Source of the DNA: Flavipsychrobacter sp.
GTDB lineage: Bacteria > Bacteroidota > Bacteroidia > Chitinophagales > Chitinophagaceae
Length of the DNA: 11,185 bases
Assembly (NCBI GenBank): GCA_021156265.1
Contig: JAJNBR010000072.1
Coordinates: forward strand, 1 to 11,185
Reading direction: 5' to 3'
Every line of letters begins with the position of its first letter. Position 1 is the first letter of the stretch. A program made the position numbers and the translations under genes. The notes under the pieces were generated by a model. That model was not told the DNA's origin. It was given only the letters and a program-made list of their open reading frames with translations, and searched no databases. Shown here one piece after another: positions 6,952 to 11,185 of the stretch.

Positions 6952-7136
6952 AAAAAAACATTTGGGCTAAAGATAGACAAGCAAAATTGCTAACAGAAGT
7001 CAGGGTGTGGAATAAGATGGGGGATGTTTTCCCGGGAAGTAAACTCCTTAATTCATCAAACTTTGTCTATCTCAGAAGAAGAAATTTGATTTGGAGAATA
7101 TAATTACCTATTTTCATGGTGATAGGGTTTATAGGG

Positions 7137-7171
7137 GCTGGCTCATTCTTGAGTCGGCTTTTTATTTTTTT
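7137..7171 (+). terminator. Intrinsic-terminator-like hairpin, plus strand
   Basis: GCTGGCTCA (7137-7145) pairs with TGAGTCGGC (7150-7158) through seven Watson-Crick and two G-T pairs around a TTCT loop, followed directly by a T-rich tract at 7159-7171 broken by a single A. This is the shape of a rho-independent terminator reading rightward, yet no plus-strand gene lies upstream before 1303. It may block antisense transcription through the amidohydrolase gene or end a small RNA. Confidence 0.55.
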
Positions 7172-7219
7172 GCGCCTCAAACCGACTTACATTACTTTCT
7201 ACCGGTAACGATACCAGAG

Positions 7220-7250
7220 AACCCTTGAATGCAGCCCATTCAGGGTTTTT
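7220..7250 (+). terminator. Second intrinsic-terminator-like hairpin, plus strand
   Basis: AACCCTTGAAT (7220-7230) pairs with ATTCAGGGTT (7238-7247) with one bulged T and a seven-base loop, and the right arm runs into TTTTT (7246-7250). The stem is ten pairs. As with the hairpin at 7137, no upstream plus-strand gene explains it. The right arm could alternatively pair with ACCCTG at 7260-7265. Confidence 0.5.
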
Positions 7251-7281
7251 GCATTTTGGACCCTGTTCTAAGAATAGTTTT

Positions 7282-7311
7282 CCTGCCTTGGAAACATGGC
7301 AGGCAATTTTT
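7282..7311 (+). terminator. Third terminator-like hairpin with GAAA tetraloop, plus strand
   Basis: CCTGCC (7282-7287) pairs with GGCAGG (7298-7303). Inside, a T-T mismatch is followed by TG/CA pairs closing a GAAA loop (7291-7294), a stable GNRA tetraloop. CAATTTTT follows at 7304-7311. It lies 120 bases before the ABC ATPase start and could be a terminator or part of that operon's 5' leader. Confidence 0.45.
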
Positions 7312-7430
7312 ATGTGACCGTGTCCCGTTAATGAATTTGCTGTCGTTTTTGGCCCGTATTATTAGATTTCATGCTGTTTTTGTAACTTTTGTACTCCACG
7401 CACGATTAACTAACGTAACACTCTATAAAT

Positions 7431-8303
7431 ATGAAATTGATCATCGACAAACTGACCAAACGGTATGGTAATGGCGTAATGGCGCTTAATGATGTTTCCC
7501 TGACGATAGACAAGGGTATGTTTGGACTTCTTGGTCCGAACGGTGCCGGTAAATCGTCGCTGATGCGTACACTGGCAACATTGCAGGACGCTGACAGCGG
7601 AACAGTGGCGCTGGGAGATATTGACGTGTTGAACGAAAAAGAGAAAGTCAGAAAAGTGCTTGGTTACCTGCCCCAGGAGTTTGGCGTCTATCCCCGTACA
7701 TCGGCGTTCGATCTGCTCGACTACCTGGCGGTCATAAAGGGTTTCAGTAATAGGTCGGAACGGAAAGACATGGTATTGGGTCTTTTGTCGAAAGTGAACC
7801 TGTACGAACACCGCAAGAAATCAGTCAGCTCGTTCAGCGGAGGTATGCGGCAGCGTTTTGGTATTGCCCAGAGCCTGCTTGGAAATCCGAAGCTGGTGAT
7901 CGTAGATGAACCTACAGCAGGTCTCGATCCGGGCGAGCGTAACAGGTTTTATAATATATTAAGTGAAATAGGCGAGAACGTCATCGTGATACTTTCCACC
8001 CATATTGTTCAGGATGTACGTGAGCTGTGCACCCACATGGCCATAATGGACAAGGGTCGCGTACTGTTCAGCGGTAGTACCGATGATGCACTGGGTCAGA
8101 TAAAAGGCAAGGTATGGGAAAAGCGCATCAGCAAGGAGGATCTGCAGCAATACCAGGGTGGATATAAAGTTATTTCCAACAAGCTGGTTGGTGGCATGCC
8201 GCTGATCCATGTTTTTTCCGACGATCAAATGAATGGTGATTTCGTTCCTGCTGAGGAAAATCTTGAGGATGTATTCTTTGCAAAACTCAATGATCTTATC
8301 TAA
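7431..8303 (+). CDS. ABC transporter ATP-binding protein
   Basis: A 290-residue cytoplasmic ATPase of the ABC-2/DrrA-like exporter type. It has Walker A G-P-N-G-A-G-K-S-S (35-43), Q-loop Gln at 82, signature S-F-S-G-G-M-R-Q (134-141), Walker B L-V-I-V-D-E with catalytic E160, the D-loop region G-L-D-P and the H-loop His at 191. Residues from about 225 form the C-terminal extension common in this branch. All motifs are intact, so it should hydrolyse ATP. ATG at 7431 places the first beta-strand directly at the N-terminus, and no Shine-Dalgarno is visible. It ends 17 bases before the permease-peptidase gene, so the two form an operon and this protein must power that membrane partner, acting as a homodimer since no second ATPase is seen. 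Substrate is unknown. Confidence 0.95.
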   Translation: MKLIIDKLTKRYGNGVMALNDVSLTIDKGMFGLLGPNGAGKSSLMRTLATLQDADSGTVALGDIDVLNEKEKVRKVLGYLPQEFGVYPRTSAFDLLDYLAVIKGFSNRSERKDMVLGLLSKVNLYEHRKKSVSSFSGGMRQRFGIAQSLLGNPKLVIVDEPTAGLDPGERNRFYNILSEIGENVIVILSTHIVQDVRELCTHMAIMDKGRVLFSGSTDDALGQIKGKVWEKRISKEDLQQYQGGYKVISNKLVGGMPLIHVFSDDQMNGDFVPAEENLEDVFFAKLNDLI

Positions 8304-8320
8304 CCTCAAACCTTTAAACT

Positions 8321-11185
8321 ATGTGGAAGTTCATAACGTATGAATGGAGGTATTGGCTGCGCTCGCCAATGACCTGGATATTGCTGCTGATAAACGCAGC
8401 GCTGATATTTGGAGCGGTAGCCTCTGATAATATAGTCATAGGTGGCGGAGTAGGGAATGTGTACAAGAACGCGCCTCATACTGTTCAGAATTATTACGGC
8501 ATCATGTCGCTGATATGCCTGCTCATGACAACGGCGTTCATGAATGCCACCGCTAACAGGGACTTTCAGTATAACATGTACCAACTCGTTTTTTCCTCAC
8601 CTATAAAAAAGCGGGATTATTTCTTTGGGAAATTCATCGGTGCCGCAACAATTGCGGTAATACCGCTATTGGGCGTGTCGTTAGGTGCATTATTGGCGCC
8701 GCTAATGCCCTGGGTGTCGCCGGAACGGTACGGGCCGGTTATCTGGTCGGGCCATTTTTGGGGCCTGGTGGGGTTTGGGATCCCTAATATCTTCATAACG
8801 GGCGTATTGCTCTTTTCTCTTTCCCTCATCTTCCGCAGCAATATTGTTTCGTTTGTAGGGGCTATGGGTATATTGGTGTTATATGCTGTGTCGGCCGGGT
8901 TTACGCGCGATATACAAAATGAATGGCTGGCTAATATTCTCGATCCATTTGGATTCAGGCCCCAGAACCTGCTTTCAAAATATATGACCGTTAGCGAAAA
9001 AAATGCGCATGCTACTCCGCTACAAGGCGCTTTTTTGTGGAACAGAGTTATATGGCTGAGTATAAGTACGGTGCTTTTATTTGTTATGTACTTCCGCTTT
9101 TCTTTTAATACCAAGAAGGAGAGAGTGCCTAAGCAAAAGATCGGCAAACAAGAGGTATTTGAACCAACTCAAAGAAATTACCAGCCCAATACGGCCGGTG
9201 CATTTTCGTTACAGGCCGTTTTATACCTGATACGTTTCGAGGTTAAAACGGTGATCAAGCATCCTACCTTTATCATAATAGCAGCCATCGGTGCTATCAA
9301 TCTCATTGCCAGCTTAACAAGCTTTAGCGGGGAATATGGCGCCACACAGTATCCTATAACATATGATGTGGTAGATAGCATCCGTGGTTCGTTCTATCTA
9401 TTTCTCATAGCTATTATCACATTTTACAGCGGTGTGCTTGTTTGGAAAGAACGGGATGCAAAGATCAATGAGATACAGGATGCAGCGCCTGTTAAAACAG
9501 GTATGCTGTTTACTTCCAAGTTAATCGCAATGATCATTACAGTGGCAATCGTACTGGCTGGTACTATAGTTATAGGTATGATAGCTCAACTATGTTACGG
9601 TTACACCCGCCTGCAGCCGGATGTGTACGTCAAATCGTTGCTGGTAATGGATATGTTCAATTTTACCTACCTCGTAATAGCGGCACTTTTCTTTCATTAT
9701 ATCATCAATAACAGGTATGTAGCTTACTTTGCTTTTGTGGCGTTTGTTATTGTGAATTCGTTCATCTGGTCGGTATTGGAAGTGGAAACCAACATGGTTG
9801 ATTTTGGTTCGACACCAAGCGTTATCTATTCAGACATGAATGGTTTCGGACCATTTACCACCACAGTTGTGTGGTTTAATGTTTATTGGTCGTTGTTTGT
9901 ATTACTGTTGTCGTATGTTATCTACGCATTTTACATAAGAGGCAAAGAGAATGCCTTTGCTTCACGCATCAAATTTGCGGGACAGGTTTTACGAAGAAAT
10001 ATTGCTGTGCTGTCTGTTGCAGCGGTGGCCTTCATTGTCTGCTCTGGGTTTGTGTACTACAACACCAAAGTGCTGAATACATATGAATCATCAGATGAAG
10101 CTGAACGTAAACAGGTGGATTATGAGAATAAATACAAGAAGTATGAAGGGGCAGCTCAACCTCGCTGGTACAGTATCGACTATCGTATAGACCTTGAACC
10201 TTACAAAAGAAATATGAAGGTGCTTGCCAATGCATGGGTGCGTAATATATCGGGCAAGCCAATTTCCGAGATTTACTTCAATCTTCCCGAAAACGGTGAC
10301 GACCTGAAAATAACCATACCCGGCAGTAAAATAAAAGCCGATGACAAACGACTGAAATTCCGGACAGTGGCACTTGACAGACCGATGCAACCTGGCGATT
10401 CGTTGCCTGTACAGGTGAGCTTCGAAGCTAAAAGCCGCGGTTTTGAGAACGAGGTCAGCTTCAGGCAGCTGACTCAAAACGGTACCTTCTTTAATAATTA
10501 TGATATCATGCCTTCGATCGGTTATAACGCTTCGGGCGAGATGACGGATAAAAACAAAAGGAAGAAATATAAACTGCCAGCCAGGCGGAGGGCACCCTTG
10601 CTAAATGAACGAGATATTGCCGCAAGAAGTAATAACTATGTGATTAAAGATGCGGACTGGGTTACTATCAACACGGTCATCAGTACGGCCAAAGACCAGG
10701 TAGCCGTGGCGCCGGGTAGCCTGGTACGCAGCTGGGAACAAAACGGCAAGCGTTACTTTAACTACAGGCTCGATCAACCATCACTCAACTTTTATTCCTT
10801 TATATCCGCGAAATATGAGGTGGCCCGTAAGAAATGGAAGGGCATAGATATTGAAGTGTACTATCACAAAGAGCACGGGTACAATGTGCCCAATATGCTG
10901 AACAGCATTGAAAAGTCACTGGCTTACTACACTTCTAATTTTGGCCCGTATTTCCACAAGCAGGCGCGGATTATAGAATTTCCGAGATACTCATCTTTTG
11001 CCCAGGCTTTCCCGGGCACGATGCCCTATAGCGAGGGTATAGGTTTTATTACCGACCTGCGCGAAGTAACAAAGGATGATATCGATTTCGTGTTTTATAT
11101 AGTGGCACATGAAATGGGGCACCAGTATTGGGCGCACCAGTTGTGTGGCGCCAATATGCAGGGCAGCGAAATGATGAGCGAAGGC
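8321..11185 (+). CDS. ABC-2 permease fused to M1-family metallopeptidase (3' end outside window)
   Basis: The frame from ATG 8321 is open for 955 codons to the window edge, so this is a long partial gene. Residues about 1-265 hold six hydrophobic helices (near 17, 60, 105, 147, 174, 242) and residues about 295-580 hold seven more (near 314, 356, 399, 444, 465, 516, 559). Each half resembles an ABC-2 permease, so one chain appears to supply both transmembrane halves. After the last helix, residues about 585-955 are a soluble domain, by topology outside the cytoplasmic membrane, that resembles an M1 aminopeptidase: an N-terminal beta-rich part, F-P-G-T-M-P-Y-S-E (897-905) at the position of the M1 G-A-M-E-N loop, and the zinc motif H930-E-M-G-H934. 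A glutamate at 954 is a likely third zinc ligand. Fused permease/M1 proteins partnered by a separate ATPase are known in Bacteroidota, with no defined substrate that I know of. The C-terminal M1 helical domain lies to the right of the window. Confidence 0.92.
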   Translation, partial: MWKFITYEWRYWLRSPMTWILLLINAALIFGAVASDNIVIGGGVGNVYKNAPHTVQNYYGIMSLICLLMTTAFMNATANRDFQYNMYQLVFSSPIKKRDYFFGKFIGAATIAVIPLLGVSLGALLAPLMPWVSPERYGPVIWSGHFWGLVGFGIPNIFITGVLLFSLSLIFRSNIVSFVGAMGILVLYAVSAGFTRDIQNEWLANILDPFGFRPQNLLSKYMTVSEKNAHATPLQGAFLWNRVIWLSISTVLLFVMYFRFSFNTKKERVPKQKIGKQEVFEPTQRNYQPNTAGAFSLQAVLYLIRFEVKTVIKHPTFIIIAAIGAINLIASLTSFSGEYGATQYPITYDVVDSIRGSFYLFLIAIITFYSGVLVWKERDAKINEIQDAAPVKTGMLFTSKLIAMIITVAIVLAGTIVIGMIAQLCYGYTRLQPDVYVKSLLVMDMFNFTYLVIAALFFHYIINNRYVAYFAFVAFVIVNSFIWSVLEVETNMVDFGSTPSVIYSDMNGFGPFTTTVVWFNVYWSLFVLLLSYVIYAFYIRGKENAFASRIKFAGQVLRRNIAVLSVAAVAFIVCSGFVYYNTKVLNTYESSDEAERKQVDYENKYKKYEGAAQPRWYSIDYRIDLEPYKRNMKVLANAWVRNISGKPISEIYFNLPENGDDLKITIPGSKIKADDKRLKFRTVALDRPMQPGDSLPVQVSFEAKSRGFENEVSFRQLTQNGTFFNNYDIMPSIGYNASGEMTDKNKRKKYKLPARRRAPLLNERDIAARSNNYVIKDADWVTINTVISTAKDQVAVAPGSLVRSWEQNGKRYFNYRLDQPSLNFYSFISAKYEVARKKWKGIDIEVYYHKEHGYNVPNMLNSIEKSLAYYTSNFGPYFHKQARIIEFPRYSSFAQAFPGTMPYSEGIGFITDLREVTKDDIDFVFYIVAHEMGHQYWAHQLCGANMQGSEMMSEG

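Larger units (their letters stand above)
6952..7430. other. 479-base divergent intergenic region
   Basis: This gap separates the divergent amidohydrolase and ABC genes. No convincing coding sequence is present. Near the left end, on the minus strand, TATCTTTA (6968-6975) is one mismatch from the -7 consensus and could serve the amidohydrolase gene, though no good -33 box is seen. TTCCCGGGAA at 7029-7038 is a perfect ten-base palindrome. Three plus-strand hairpins follow at 7137-7158, 7220-7247 and 7282-7303, described separately. Near the right end TAACTTTT followed by G (7383-7391), 40 bases before the ABC ATG, is a weak -7 candidate, and TAGATTTC (7363-7370) with TTTG at 7336-7339 is another. 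None of the promoter calls is secure. Confidence 0.6.

Noticed and set aside
6979..6990. Short dyad AGCAA-AA-TTGCT upstream of the amidohydrolase gene as an operator.
   Set aside because: Five-base arms around two bases are expected by chance in a gap of this size and no regulator is known to match.
7116..7208. A 30-codon plus-strand reading frame with hydrophobic residues in the divergent intergenic region.
   Set aside because: It runs straight through the terminator-like hairpin at 7137-7171, has no ribosome binding signal, and its hydrophobicity follows from the T-rich tract. It is probably chance.
8617..9147. A 176-codon minus-strand frame.
   Set aside because: It lies wholly antisense to the permease helices of the long plus-strand gene, whose frame is unbroken and carries clear family features.
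1..11185. Search by eye for mobile elements, CRISPR repeats, tRNA genes or direct repeats at borders.
   Set aside because: No transposase, integrase, repeat-spacer pattern, tRNA-like fold or long direct repeat was seen; the region looks like ordinary chromosome.

Overview
The window looks like chromosomal DNA of a Bacteroidota bacterium, probably near Chitinophagaceae. This is inferred from a FixH-SafE tail typical of cbb3 oxidase clusters, a REC-Crp response regulator paired with a PAS kinase, an ABC permease fused to an M1-type peptidase, promoter-like TAnnTTTG boxes, and the absence of clear Shine-Dalgarno sequences. Composition is moderate in GC. I see no insertion sequence, integrase, phage gene, CRISPR array, tRNA or rRNA.

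Layout. (1) 1-860, plus strand: the 3' end of a FixH/CcoH-like gene, then a six-helix TauE/SafE-DsbD-like membrane protein that starts inside the FixH stop codon; this looks like the end of a cbb3 cytochrome oxidase cluster. (2) 861-1303: a short spacer with overlapping inverted repeats and a candidate promoter, then a small coiled-coil protein of unknown function. (3) 1305-3514, minus strand: a two-component pair, PAS histidine kinase (GTG start) followed by a REC-Crp response regulator, coupled by an ATGA overlap. (4) 3515-3714: a spacer with a perfect 14-bp hairpin, probably the terminator of the next gene. (5) 3715-6951, minus strand: a secreted 1078-residue protein with N-terminal TolB/PD40 beta-propeller repeats and a C-terminal amidohydrolase domain. 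(6) 6952-7430: a 479-base non-coding gap with three plus-strand hairpins, each followed by T-rich sequence. (7) 7431-11185, plus strand: an ABC ATPase and a very long gene joining two ABC-2 membrane halves to an extracytoplasmic M1-like metallopeptidase; this gene runs off the right end and its stop is not in the window.

How the genes may work together. The kinase and REC-Crp regulator beside a cbb3 cluster suggest control of respiration by a redox or oxygen signal. The PAS domain carries a histidine at the FixL heme-ligand position but lacks the FixL regulatory arginine, so heme sensing is only a hypothesis. The secreted amidohydrolase and the ABC-peptidase system diverge from one gap; both may act on peptides or amides outside the cytoplasmic membrane, but no substrate can be read from the sequence. 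The ABC-M1 fusion is the most unusual system here: transport and zinc proteolysis are joined in one membrane polypeptide.
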